Positions 1-11,497 of a stretch of 34,451 nt of DNA are shown here, piece after piece (position 1 is the stretch's first letter; each line of letters opens with the position of its first letter). Origin of the DNA: Azolla pinnata. Taxonomy: Eukaryota; Streptophyta; Polypodiopsida; Salviniales; Salviniaceae. A program made the position numbers and the translations under genes. The DNA lies in NCBI GenBank assembly GCA_037176905.1, contig JBBBWG010033430.1:5392-39842 (forward strand), given 5' to 3'. Below the pieces are notes generated by a model. It made no database searches. It saw nothing but the letters and a program-made list of their open reading frames with translations, and had not been told where the DNA came from.

Positions 1-379
1 GATCGATCCAACGAACAGACGACAACAGTAGAGACGCATCTCCAAGCGCATCGGCTGTCATCCACATGCCAAGGATCGAGGAAAAACATTTAGAGAAATG
101 AAGGAAGCAGACAGCATTTCCCGACGAAACATCGATCACAACCACCACCCCCCAACTCGGCATATGTGTGTACCTTGAGAATGCACCTCCAACCAACAGA
201 TGATGGGCACACGCTCGATCTAGTCAGTACACATGGACACGCATGCAGACACACCGCTATCGTGTCGGTACGCACGGGCAAGGCCGACGAGAAACATCTG
301 GATTTGTCTCCTATTCGATTCCCTGCAACTTTCCTGTGACATCACGGCTTTGCTGGGTTCGACTTGCTCGTGGGGCCTT

Positions 380-421
380 GCATTGCATTGCATTTGCTTT
401 GCTTTGCTTTGCTTTGCTTTC
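380..421. repeat. TTTGC/CATTG pentanucleotide microsatellite
   Basis: CATTG units grade into TTTGC units over about 40 bases. It is a simple slippage-type repeat with no coding support. Confidence 0.8.
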
Positions 422-746
422 ATGTAGTGTGTTTATAGCTAAGCTAGCTCAACTCTACAAACATGAGATGCCAGAGCATTGGTTCAGGGCCTCCTCCCTC
501 CAGAGTCCAGATGCAGCGGATCGGCACGAGGATCATGGGAGAACATTCCCTGCAGATCCATACATCCATTCATCATCATCTCTTAATCAGTGGCTGGTAT
601 TGCGATCGAAAATCCAAAGCCTCCTGACTAACTAAGATTCATCGTGGTTTTTCACCAATTATATGTGCCTACTTACGGTGCTCTTAGACGAACGAGGGTG
701 GTTTTTTCTGCATTTGCCAAGCTGTTTTAATACAAAATACGCCAAT

Positions 747-749
<3 letters not shown>

Positions 750-789
<40 letters not shown>
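750..789. repeat. (GA)n dinucleotide microsatellite
   Basis: About 20 uninterrupted GA units. Similar GA/CT tracts recur at 4872, 30912, 31271 and 34424, so this motif is common across the window. Confidence 0.95.
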
Positions 790-791
<2 letters not shown>

Positions 792-895
792 GATCATGGA
801 TCGATGACATTGGTCAGAGGTAGGTCAAGGGCAAAGGGCGAGAGCGTCGAAGTGGCCTTTGACTCCTGTGGTAAGAATGAATGGCTTCGGAGCTT

Positions 896-924
896 GAAAA
901 GAAAGAAAGAAAGAAAGAAAGAAA
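896..924. repeat. (GAAA)n tetranucleotide microsatellite
   Basis: A run of GAAA units, immediately followed by the 46-bp tandem duplication. Confidence 0.9.
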
Positions 925-928
925 ACCC

Positions 929-1020
929 AACTCAAGTTGTTCATTTGGTTGCTCGACTCGAATCGCCTCCTCCAAACTCAAATTGTCCATGTGGTTGCTC
1001 AACTCGAATCGCCTCCATCT
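929..1020. repeat. 46-bp tandem duplication
   Basis: Two adjacent copies start at 929 and 975. They share AACTCAA, GGTTGCTC and ACTCGAATCGCCTCC with only a few substitutions. Noncoding as far as can be seen. Confidence 0.85.
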
Positions 1021-1929
1021 TTCAGCATCTGTTGGAAAAACAAACAATGCCTTTCTTTTAAAAACCTTGTTTAACTTTCTCTGATCGCCATATCCTTTTG
1101 TGTTTCTGCTGCGATCGATGATGGAGCCCATGTTCGACACCCATTCCAAAGACAAGTTTTATATGCAACAGAGGAGGAGATCAAGTCGACGATGACTTTC
1201 TCGGGCTCATATGTACCACTCGTATGTTCCGATATTTTCTAGCACATTATAGACTGATGCTGACCTTGACATGAGAGCCTACTGATATCAAGGGTGAGGT
1301 GTAATACTAGTGTGTGCAGTGCCCAAAATGATATACATAACGATTTGTGAACAAGAAGCTCGATCATTTTGATTTATTGAACGCCATATCTACTAACAAA
1401 AGTTCATTAGCCGATACATTTGAATCGATCAACCTGAATTTCAGCTCTCACCTTGTTCAACGGTTGTCAGGGTGCAGTGAAGAACCCAAATCCCATCACT
1501 CAACATCAAACCACATAGATATCTGATATCACTCTCTTGAGGCATTACATACATCTCTTAACATGTCATTACTGGCTAGTAAGACTGTTAAACAAAGAAG
1601 TGTAGACATAGAATGTGATGTCATGGCAACTGCCGCTGTTAATGGAACGATCGATCGATCAAATGGGATGGTTACCACTTTTTTATCACCCGTGAAATTT
1701 CTATTACCGTGTCCTCACCCGAGAAATTTCATTGGCAGTAGTTCCCAACAATTCATGAGAACTTCTCTTGCTCGTATGGCTGACACAATTCTTCAATGAT
1801 TCCTGAGGACCTCAGTGAGCACTGCAAGCCTTGACCATCTCTTTCACCAGGGTCTGACTCTGTTTCTCACTGTCGCCAGAGAACAATAACGTGGGCGCTA
1901 ACTAACCTTTGCCATGAAAAATGATAGCC

Positions 1930-4833
1930 TCACCGCCGCACGAGGAAGATTGGACGGCTGAAACCCTTTGTACTGTCTGCAATATTGTCAGTGACCCTTT
2001 CCATGGTACGGAATCCTATCTGCAATCAGCATGTATACAACAAACATGTTCATCTGCAACCTCAAACAAGTTACACCATTGACAACGATAGTGAGACGAA
2101 TGTTACCCGATCAAGAAGAATCTCCTTGAATTGATCTGGACGCAAAACAATCTCATCGAAATGCTGACGAGTAACCTATACGTATAGTAAAACATGAGCA
2201 CATTGTTTTCTATCACGACCCAAAATATAAGTTCAGCGCAAATTTCACCTCAGAGACGAGGCGATTGCTCTTATATGATTTCCATTGTTGTGGTTCAAGT
2301 ACCAAGATCCCACCCTGAAAGCAATAACCAGAGTCTAAAACAAATCCATAATTACTAACCTTACAGCTACATTCTTAATAGCTACATTCACAACCAGATG
2401 AGGTTATCATAACCACTTTTCAAGTAGTTTGCCTCTCGATCCAAAGAGTATACGAGCACGATGCCACACATAAGTCATTTGTAGCATCTTTTAGCAATTC
2501 GGTACACTCTACTTCGGTGTTTTATAACACTTAGACTACTCTACTTTGCAGCCTGAAGGAACACATTATTAGACAAGAAAATGCTTACCGGTCTCAGTAA
2601 ATTTCTTATTTTCGCAAACAATCGGATTAGTCCATCGTCTCCCCAATTCAAATGAACCCACTTTGTGACACTCAAACTGCAGGGGGGGCAAAGTCATAAA
2701 CTTTTGAAGAAAACCACACATAGACATGAAAAATGTATTCTCAACAACATACCATAGCACTGTATCGTATAATGCAGTAGCTTCTACACACTCTATAAAG
2801 TTCTCTGCTCTGAAAGATATTCTTTTCACGAGCTCCTCATCACGTAATTCGAAACTGGATGGATTTACTACATTGCACTTCGACTTTGCTTCTGTTTCTT
2901 TCAGATTATTAATGGCCATTCCTCTTATACTCTTATCTTCTATGTCTGTAGGTCTGCCTGCATTGCACTTGAGAAACTTCCGAGCTTTGTGTACCAAAGC
3001 TGTCACCGAAAAGAAAACAGTCCCATTATTCCCAGATATATTAAATTTTCAGTCAAGGAAAATGCAACTTGGTGGCCTTACCATATGCACAGACACATTA
3101 AGTAGTAGGTGATACCAATAATATTAACAACATCATAAATTTACAAACTATCATTTCCATCTATAAATGTAAACATTCCTTTTTGCATTCTAAGTTATAC
3201 ATCCTTGATCCATTGATTGGCAGACCATCAATGTAAACATGGAACGTAAATGTACTTCAAAAGGAAGAGCAAGAAATCAAACCTGGGTCGATGTCTACCC
3301 CGACCATCCTTTTGCATGAGAATTTTTTTGCTGCAAAGTAAACCACAAGTTAAAGTTTAAAGCGGATCTGAATTTGAAATTGTACCATGTCTAGACGCTT
3401 GTGTGACAATAATTGTGATAGTCAAATGCATGAAGTAAAGTGAACATATATCGAGGAAAATAGCACGGAACCATGTCAAGCTTACAAAAATGAAATTAAT
3501 ATAAATATAATACACCTTGGCTTGATGACCATACCTCAAGCCCTATATTGGAATTGATACATACTACACGTTATATTGATTCCGTATAGGAAACATTACG
3601 CACTCTTCATGAGGTTAATGACTTATGAACACTCTTCATGAGGCTAGAGATTTTGGGTTGATGGAAACAGTGCTTACCAATGGATATTGTGAGATTTCCA
3701 GCATTGCAACCAACGTCTAGACAGTCTTTACCTTCGAACCATTCTCTTCTGAAGTGTTTCAAACGTGGATCTTCCCCGAACTCATTCAAAACCTATGCAA
3801 ATAAACAGCAGAAAATTTGAGACTTGTAAAAATACATTGAGGGCAAAAGAGCCTAGAGGACAGAAAACACAAAAGACACGGGGGAAGAAAAAGAACCAGG
3901 AGGCAAGACAAATCTCATTCAAAACCTGCTCGATGGAAGCATATTGCAATTCAGAGTAATTTTCAAGAGATGTTTGCAGAAATAAAGACATACGGTCGCC
4001 ATTGAAAGGTGGTACCAAACAATAAATAATTCACCCAAGAAAGCAGACCAGAACATGATAGAAGCACATATTAAACATAAATTGTCCAAATATCTAACGA
4101 ATACAAGAAAGAGTAGGAACCATCAATACAAAACCAAACTCGATCAAAAGCACCACTTTGATACAATGAGAACAGGGATCAATTAAAAAGAAGCAGAAGA
4201 CAAAAACTTCAACAAGCTAAGGTTTCAAATATAATGGCTCATTCGACCTAACGCAAGAAAAACAAAGCATTCGTTTGATAAGGTATCCAAAACCGACTTC
4301 CATTGAGAAACTGTGACTGAAAAATCCATCCTCACAAATTCATACAATCATCCAGAACTGAAGCTGAACACATGGTAGCAGACATTAGAAAAGACTCGCA
4401 TAGCAGTGCTCAAGGCTGTGTCCCAAACACGAACAGAATAGCACGAACGGAAAAAAGAGGGCCAAACCCGGTAGCCGTAGTAATGATTGTAGTTCCCATA
4501 CACGAAAGATGCCTTCTTCCCGCGCTTCTCCTGCTCCTTCTCCTTCTCTTTCCCTTTCTTTCCACCCGCGGTTTCTTCCCCTTGCCTCTTGCGTTTGCGC
4601 GAGGCGGACGACGGCACGGCGCTTATGAGCTCCACGCTCATCTTAACCTGCGCCACCGCCTCCGCCACCATCGTCTGCTTCTGATGTGGGCCCTGCTCGT
4701 CTATCGAAGCAACAGCAGCAGCCATCTCCGGCTGAGCCTGTGCCTGAACACGTTCGGGCTCCATGGAGAGGACGACCGTAGCAGTCGTCGTCGCCATGGC
4801 TGCTGCACTCTCTGCTACGTTTGAAGAATTCAT
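1930..4833 (-). CDS. BIN3/MEPCE-type RNA methylphosphate capping enzyme, 8 exons
   Basis: SAM-dependent methyltransferase of the Bin3 family, whose animal member MEPCE methylates the gamma-phosphate at the 5' end of 7SK RNA; probably nuclear. Exons (minus strand): 4833-4468, 3792-3678, 3330-3283, 2999-2753, 2676-2589, 2314-2249, 2175-2107, 2019-1930. All introns are GT-AG, phases agree, and the total is 1089 nt, 362 aa. Residues 1-110 are Ala/Gln-rich and then Lys/Arg/Glu-rich, probably disordered and nuclear-targeting. Family motifs follow: [11 protein letters not shown] (about 112-122), DPRLK then [19 protein letters not shown] (SAM motif I, 147-157), VGVDID (170-175), FRAENFIE (239-246), [13 protein letters not shown] (258-270), LEPQQW (294-299, usually EPQPW), [12 protein letters not shown] and IGFR near the end. 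The N-terminal Met sits at the first ATG after a GA-rich leader. The RNA substrate in plants is not deducible from sequence. Confidence 0.93.
3793..4467 (-). other. Intron 1 of the BIN3-like gene with a duplicated acceptor sequence
   Basis: The intron runs from GTTTGG to GCATAG. The sense-strand sequence AGGTTTTGAATGAG at the true exon 2 start recurs about 134 bases upstream (plus-strand copies near 3781-3794 and 3915-3928). Both copies look like a 3' splice site. Using the upstream one would read into a stop, so the downstream one is the functional acceptor. Confidence 0.75.
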
Positions 4834-4869
4834 GGCTTTCTGTACTTTTCACAAATTCCCCAAATTTTG

Positions 4870-4871
<2 letters not shown>

Positions 4872-4903
<32 letters not shown>
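4872..4903 (-). repeat. (GA)n tract in the 5' leader of the BIN3-like gene
   Basis: Sixteen CT units on the plus strand read as GA in the sense of the minus-strand gene, 39 bases before its ATG. Plant GA tracts in leaders and promoters are known binding sites for BPC/GAGA-type factors. A role here is inference. Confidence 0.85.
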
Positions 4904-4909
<6 letters not shown>

Positions 4910-4936
4910 CATTGAGAAAAACAAATTCTTGGTGGA

Positions 4937-5234
4937 GGTTTAAGGTTTAGGGTTTAGGGTTTAGGGTTAGGAATTAGGGTTAGGATTTAGGTTTAGGGTT
5001 TAGGGTTTAGGTTTAGGGTTTAGGGTTTAGGTTTAGGTTTAGGGTTTAGGTTTAGGGTTTAGGTTTAGGGTTTGGGTTTAGGTTTAGGGTTTAGGTTTAG
5101 GTTTAGGGTTTAGGTTTAGGGTTTAGGTTTAGGGTTTGGGTTTAGGTTTAGGGTTTGGGTTTAGGTTTAGGGTTTAGGTTTAGGGTTTGGGTTTAGGTTT
5201 AGGGTTTAGGTTTAGGGTTTAGGTTTAGGGTTTA
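4937..5234 (+). repeat. Interstitial telomere-like array (TTTAGGG/TTTAGG)
   Basis: About 300 bases of plant telomere heptamer TTTAGGG mixed with the 6-mer TTTAGG and occasional TTTGGG. The dominant compound unit is TTTAGGGTTTAGG. The G-rich strand is the plus strand, so the minus-strand gene starting at 4833 sees AAACCCTAAA, the telo-box orientation found in plant promoters. The array is flanked by unique DNA and genes on both sides, so it is interstitial and not a chromosome end. It could also form G-quadruplexes. Confidence 0.95.
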
Positions 5235-6311
5235 AAATCATTGATATAAGAATACATTTCTTTTGTTGAAGATTACGAGCATAGATGTTACGGGTATGGA
5301 TGACATTGACTGCATCGAACAATCAGACCCGCTTCTGTAAACTGTGTCTCGCAGGTTCTTCGTTGCGATTTCAGCCTTCTTTTTCTTTTTGTACTTGTGC
5401 TTGTAATTGCGCCGCGCACCGTTCTTCGTCGCGATTTAAGCCTTTCCTGTTGGTCAAAACAATTGTATTTTGTCACATAGTATGCCCCATGATCGGGGTA
5501 GATATTAGATTAAAACCATTGGAAGAGGACATGCGTCGACCTTCCCGCATACGTATGGTATCACTTCGACGCATGAGAACATGGATGTAATAACCACTCC
5601 ACGATTCCTCCACCACCAATGTAAACAAATAAATATCGAACATCAAACTCTAAACAGTTACGAGATGCCATCGAAAGGGGAGCACAAAGTAGTTCTGACA
5701 CCAATGCCTGTGAAATAGATCAAGCATCTCTAACCAAGTAAGCATTAAAGCATTATTATAATCGGCATTTCCCAAGCTGGTAAACACTTTTGTGGCTAAA
5801 CTTGACAACTGCTGCCTTCAAATGCTGAACCATTCTGATCAGATTTGCTTATGTGCACCCTGTTCAAGGAACAAGAAGAGTGCCCAGTGAGATTTTGCTT
5901 ATATTAAGAGAGTGACAGAATTAGGATCCGGAGAGAAGCACTAAAATCCACCAGGCGTAGCCATTCTTACAATCAAGAGGAAGATGGGTATGAGGAACCT
6001 CATTGATACAAACCACATCGAGGTTAGCGACCCATATGGATAACATACAACCACCAGTAAATGGGCATGATGACCTCAGAAAGAGGTAAATTCTCCCTTG
6101 CATTTTTATGTGCTTTCTGTAGCATCTGATGGACGTGTAGCTTTACCTTCTACACTATACGTCCCCCACTCAAACATGCCTTTCTAACAAAATTTTGCAT
6201 GCTTATCTGATCGCTCTCTCTAATTGATTCGGAACATCATGTGATCCGCATGCCTCATTGACAAACTTGTGTATGATCTCAGTTGGTTGATGTTTCCCAC
6301 GACATTTAGCG

Positions 6312-9300
6312 TCATAAGGTTGTCAACTGCTTTCTTTTACTAGATTTGCCTCCGGAGACGATGACACTTGCACCATTACTGCTGCTGATGGGTCCATTCA
6401 CAATAGGGAGTGGAATGTCTTTGAAGAATTCTTCAGGAAGGGTCTTTTCTTGCAGCCAGGGCACCATATGGTTCTTGAAGCTTACCATTCGGCCTTGATT
6501 CCAAGGAGCAAATTTAAATGGTGCATGCATTCCCGCTAGAGTAGCATATACCAATTTTGATACTGGAGCTTCTGACTCCTCTTCATCATCGCCAGTATTC
6601 CTCCTGTAGCCATGACAAGAAACAACCATCGTTTTAAGACGTTATATCACGAAGCATGTGACCATCTTGGATCCACATTCCCCTTTAACGTCTGTGGAGA
6701 ACCCACAGTGAAACAATCAAGACTAAGCACCTAGACTTAAGTGTGAAACAACGTGCATATATCCAATGGATTTTAAGCAACAAACAAATAAAAAATCAAT
6801 TCCTTACCGAGTAACTATAACAAATAACTCGGGCAGGTCTTCCTCTGTCACTTCAAGTTGCATTTCTTCAAGCCATGTGACCACAGCCATTGATGCTGCC
6901 CCCACGGACATTCTGCAAAATGATCACCAAAGTCTAATACTATTACCATCTGGCTACCTGCCAATTTCCAATCCATCTTCGTAATCTAATCAGTGTTCCA
7001 ATTCACATACCGGTGAACATCAACAGACCATATTGTAGTCGATTTTCTATAAGCTTCAGGAAAGATACCCCGCTTCCTTGCATCCTGCAAAACTCTTCCC
7101 GCACGAGATCTTTGACCAGACCACCATAGTGCCTCTAGGAGTGCATTATAGAACGTTGTATTGCTTTCAATTCCATCTACCTTGATTGAATCAAAAGCCT
7201 GCTCAACAACTCCAGACCAGTTACTGGTGTCATCGAAGTCCCCTTGAATCAAACCAGCAACAAGAGCATGAAAACTTGGCATGTTGCTACCTTGCATTTC
7301 CTCCAAAAGTTTACGAACATCATCCCATCTGTTGAGACAAAAGTCATTATGTCGAATTATGCAGTTAGAGAGAATAAATCCAACCAGTAAGGATACATAT
7401 CTTATTGATAATGTGACCTCCAAACACAAATTGCTGCCCCCACATGAAAGCACACTCTGAAGCTCAGCCAATTTAAAACAGTGACTTTCAACAAAGAATT
7501 ACTTTTTTAGCAAAATAAAATTTCTATAGCTTCATTTCATTATCGTGTTCAGTTATGCATCCGTCACAAAATTCTTCTTGACAAATTGCTGAATCATTCA
7601 TATTTCTTTGAGACAATATGCTGCTGAGGTTTTGAAACATTCCATTCAACCCTTGCAACTTCAGTGACTTCCTATAGTTATACAATCCAAACAACAGTGA
7701 AAGGAAGAAGGATTATGAGACCCAATCCCAAGTTATATTACACCCCCTATGCCCAGGGATTTCATTAAACCCTCACTGCTAAAGCTCGTCAATAAAGTAA
7801 TTTATATTTTGTTCCATACGTTCTTATGCACTGGCTGGCATATTACATTAGTAATGGTTCTTTCTCAAGGAATTATGAATTTTGCTACTCGTCCAGCCTC
7901 ATGTACCTATAATCATTGATAATAATAACTCTATAGTAATTAGATGACAGAAAATTCTAAGCTTCCATTGATTGGAAGAAGAAGGTACCTGCTTCGTCTT
8001 GCAGAAATTGATACTACATGACAGTAAGATGTCACGCTCAGAGTAGGAACAATCTCTTTCATCTCCAGAAATTGTGCCTTTGCTTCATCAAACAGACCCG
8101 CAGCACAATATACACTGAGTAGTGCTTCATATGTTGCTAGATTTGGAGAGTATCCAGCCTCTTGCAAGTCATAGAACACTTGTTTAGCATCAAGAAAAAG
8201 ACCTGCCCTTCCAAACGCCTCTATGAAAGAGTTGTAAGTATCTACAGTCATCGAACACCCTGCTTCCTTCATGTCATCTAAGGTAGCTGTTGCCTCCTTA
8301 TACAAACCTCCTTTAGCATAAGCATGGATTAGAGAATTGAAAAGATCTTCATGTACTTTACATTCTAGCTCTTTGGCACTTTTTAAAGCAATATCTGCTT
8401 CCTGTAATCAATATATAAAATACAAAAACAGGTCTATTAGAAACATAGAAGTTGAAGTAAGGAAACCCCAATCTGCAAGACACCCGAGAATTTCTATATT
8501 TCCCCATGCCCCTGGTCAACACCCTGAAAGAGCAATTCTTGATTATGTTGGCATAACCATATGGTTAGTTCATCCCTTTCACGAATATGCATTATTTGAG
8601 CAACTATATGCCTACTCTCTTTGGGAGGTAGACCAGGGACATTTTGGGAATTACATGAAGTTATCAGAGACCAGAGAAATAAAGAGACTCAAACGACCTG
8701 GTATAAAGATGCTTGTCCATATGCACGGATGAGTCCATCCAAAATTTCAGTCTGGGGTTTTAATCCAGACTTCAACATATGCTGATAAATCCTGAGCGCA
8801 TCTTGATGTAATCCTGCCATGCCACATGCATGCAAAAGACCTATGTAAGTTTCCATATCAGGTTCAACGGTGCTATCTGTCACGGCATCAAAGAGACTAA
8901 CGACCTCTTTAAAATATCCTCCTTTGCCAAAGGTCTGAATAAGTGTGTTATATGTGAAGATATCAGGTGTTGTCCCACTTGCTTTCATTTCCTTGAAAAG
9001 ATCTCTAACATCATCAAACCGGCCATGTTTCCCATAGCATTCCAACAAGGTGGTATAAGTCTGAACATTCGGATTGCAACCGGCATGTATCATTTGTTTG
9101 AAGACATCAGCTGCTTTTATAACGTCTCCATCCTTGGCAAAAGCCTCTAATAATACATTGTATGCAACAGCATCTGGTACATTCCCAGAGTTCTCCATTT
9201 CTTTCAATAGCTCTGATACTGCATCTAAACGATGCACACTTCCATATGTTTCTACAAGCAATGCATACGTGGCTTGATCAGGAACCACACCAGCCTCGTT

Positions 9301-10915
9301 CATAGTTTGGAAAACCATTTTAGCTTCATCAATGAGACGTCTAATGCTACAAGCACCAAGAAGTGTGTTGTAGGTGATGATATCTGGCTGAATTCCTTCA
9401 TGTCTCATCTGAGCAAAGAGTCCAAGTAAGCCTTCCCAATCCATGCCTCCCTTAGCACATGCATTGATCACGGTGTTGTAGGTAATAAGATTGGGGGTTA
9501 CTTTCTCCCTTTTCATCCGTGTCAATAGATGGAGAGAAGCTTCATATTGCCCATTGCGACCGTATGCATTGATAAGAGCAGTGAAAGAGTACACATCCCA
9601 ATCCACTCCTTGACTTGGCATCTCTTCGAAGATATCACTACACTTATCTAAGAGACCCTCCCGGCCCAGAATACCAATTAATATTGTGTATATGTGTTCA
9701 TGAGGCTTGCACCACTGCTGGCGTTGCATATACTTGAAGAGCCGAACAGCTCGCTCCCAATCACCACGTTGACCAAATTCGCGAAAGATAAGAGAGAAAT
9801 CCTTCATAGATAGTTTATTACGATAGCTCTCCATGCACCGTGTGATACTTGCACGGGGTGCTAAAGCACTCAACTGATTGATTGCAGTCTCTACGTCATA
9901 AATGTATTTTCCAGGTTCTACTCTAATTGCATCTGGTATAACAAGCTGTGGCCTCTTCTTAGACACCTTTGTAACTAACCTACTACTATATCTTCGTAAC
10001 ATAATGCCCCTATGCCTTCCTGTCCTTTCGAATAAAAAATCCATAGATTCAGAGGGTAGGCACTTTGATAATGCCGAGTCTTTGTGCAAGGGCAATGTTC
10101 TCTGAGAAAAACCCCAGTCTTGTTGCTTCTGACCTGAGCATTTACACATACCTGATGCGCATACAGTTAAAAAATACAGTTGTTTATGGCTGAATACAAA
10201 TTTAAACAACTGAGTTTATTTAAAGGAAAAAGGTTTAGGGTTATCTTTTATACATCCTAATGTTCATAAAGCTAAATAACTATAGCCTACACATAAACTG
10301 ATGTCATAAACTAACATAACAGTACGTATGCGGTAAAGACGAACGTAGTCTGATGAGCTTATAGTAAAACAAGCATGATTTGCTCGTGACTAATAGTAAA
10401 ACAATATATTTCAGATAAATTATTAAGTACATGCAGGAGAAATTACCAAAAAATTAGAATGTCATCTGATATCTACACAGCACGATCACCATCAATAACA
10501 TATAACATGCCTATCGAGTATCGCGAAGACTTTGGATACAAATAAAAAACATAATTTTCCAAATAACCTGATGCACCTACATTGATATCAACCTAGCCTA
10601 CACATAAAAAAAGATGTTTTTCATCGGTGAACATAAATAGTCACAAGCAAAGGAAGGCCTACCGATTCTCGTAGCTTCATCAGGAATTGAGAAAACGGGA
10701 GACGCCTCATTATGGATAGCCGAGCTCCGGCTCACAGCAAAAGAGAAGCTGAGTAAAGCACCTCTCTCCTTCGTCAGCCGTCTTTTTGTCTTACCAGACA
10801 TGCCATGGTTCGGCCTAGCCGACGGACATAAGCATGCCGTGGCAACGAGCTGTTCGGGGCCAGTATCCTTCGCGGAGAAGGGGGATGAGACAGACGAGAC
10901 GACCTGAGCTTTCAT
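6312..10915 (-). CDS. pTAC2-like plastid PPR-SMR protein, 6 exons
   Basis: Homologue of pTAC2/PAP2, a PPR protein of the plastid nucleoid needed for transcription by the plastid-encoded RNA polymerase. Exons (minus strand): 10915-10663, 10133-8698, 8401-7989, 7328-7011, 6912-6808, 6603-6312. All introns are GT-AG with consistent phase; 2817 nt, 938 aa. An in-frame TAG lies upstream of the start ATG. Residues 1-85 are Ser/Ala/Arg-rich, consistent with a plastid transit peptide. About 14 P-type PPR motifs run from roughly residue 194 to 700 (recurring YNTLI, YTTLLECYGK, F.EM...G..P). The C-terminus has the pTAC2 landmarks WDDVRKLLEEM (about 702), FYNALLEALWW, WSVDVHR then a GAASMAVVTWLEEM helix of the SMR-like domain, and PWNQGRMV. 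A second in-frame acceptor for exon 2 lies 18 bases upstream (start 10151) and would add six residues. Arabidopsis pTAC2 is of similar size. Confidence 0.92.
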
Positions 10916-11468
10916 TTCTTGGTAGGATCTCTAGCAGCGAGAAACAAAGAGCGGAATGGATGGATACGTCAAGTAGCGGACGGGAAGGGTGAGAAACGGG
11001 TCGAGGAGAGGCAGAGCCATGCGGAGGAGGTCAGCTGGGAGAGGGGCCCGCATCCATGGAGGTCTCCTGTGCTGGAGGAGCTGCAGTACCACGTTCGGAA
11101 ATGCTCCTCCTTCATCGCTGGTCTTGCGCGCTTCAGGTTCAGTGGATATGGTGCAGATAAAACTTCGGTGCTGCGAAGAAGAAGACGGAAAATTGCCAAA
11201 GTTGACCCTCAAAGTTTCTGAAATTACAAAACTAGGCTTCGGATCATATGCACAAGCCAGATCAATCAGTCCTAATTAGGGCTTAAACAGACTTTAACTG
11301 GAAACTGGAATTAGCTTCTCTAATCATGTATTGTGCATGCGCAAATCGATTCGGAGATATAAGTAGGGCTTTTTAAACGGACTCGAGTCGTTGATCGGAA
11401 TAAGGTTCTGAGACGGAAACGTTTAAGGCCGCGAACTGAATCAGACCAAACCCGGACCGATTGAGGAA

Positions 11469-11497
11469 ATCTCGAGCTCAAGTGCCGAGCTCGAGAT
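11469..11497. repeat. Perfect inverted repeat, 11-bp arms, 7-base loop
   Basis: ATCTCGAGCTC is followed by AAGTGCC and then its exact reverse complement GAGCTCGAGAT. It could form a hairpin or bind a dimeric factor. It lies in noncoding DNA. Confidence 0.85.

Larger units (their letters stand above)
1..1929. other. Intergenic region left of the BIN3-like gene, no gene recognised
   Basis: I find no exon with a recognisable protein motif on either strand. The stretch holds a TTTGC pentamer run (about 380-421), a (GA)n tract (750-789), a GAAA run (896-924) and a 46-bp tandem duplication (929-1020). Short ORFs here are low-complexity or unsupported. The part next to 1930 should include the 3' UTR of the minus-strand gene. 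The leftmost 600 bases could be the promoter of a gene outside the window, but nothing shows this directly. Confidence 0.6.
4834..6311. other. Intergenic region between the BIN3-like and pTAC2-like genes
   Basis: This holds the 5' leader and promoter of the minus-strand BIN3-like gene (right next to 4833), the telomere-like array at 4937-5234, and the 3' flank of the minus-strand pTAC2-like gene next to 6311. I see no further gene. The 101-aa frame at 5285-5590 shows no domain. Confidence 0.6.

Noticed and set aside
3782..4018. Minus-strand ORF ending in an IEQVLNE-containing frame as an extra BIN3-like exon
   Set aside because: Direct joining of exon 1 to the exon at 3792 keeps the conserved spacing between YGYR and DPRLK; the extra segment would break it and meets a stop.
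4372..4824. 150-aa plus-strand ORF
   Set aside because: It is antisense to exon 1 of the BIN3-like gene, whose minus-strand reading has family motifs and consistent splicing.
4937..5234. Chromosome end (true telomere)
   Set aside because: Unique genic DNA lies on both sides and the array is a mixture of 6- and 7-base units, so it is interstitial.
10919..11279. Plus- and minus-strand ORFs of 76-100 aa upstream of the pTAC2-like gene
   Set aside because: All frames are open at once in a GC-richer patch and none has a domain; likely leader or promoter DNA.
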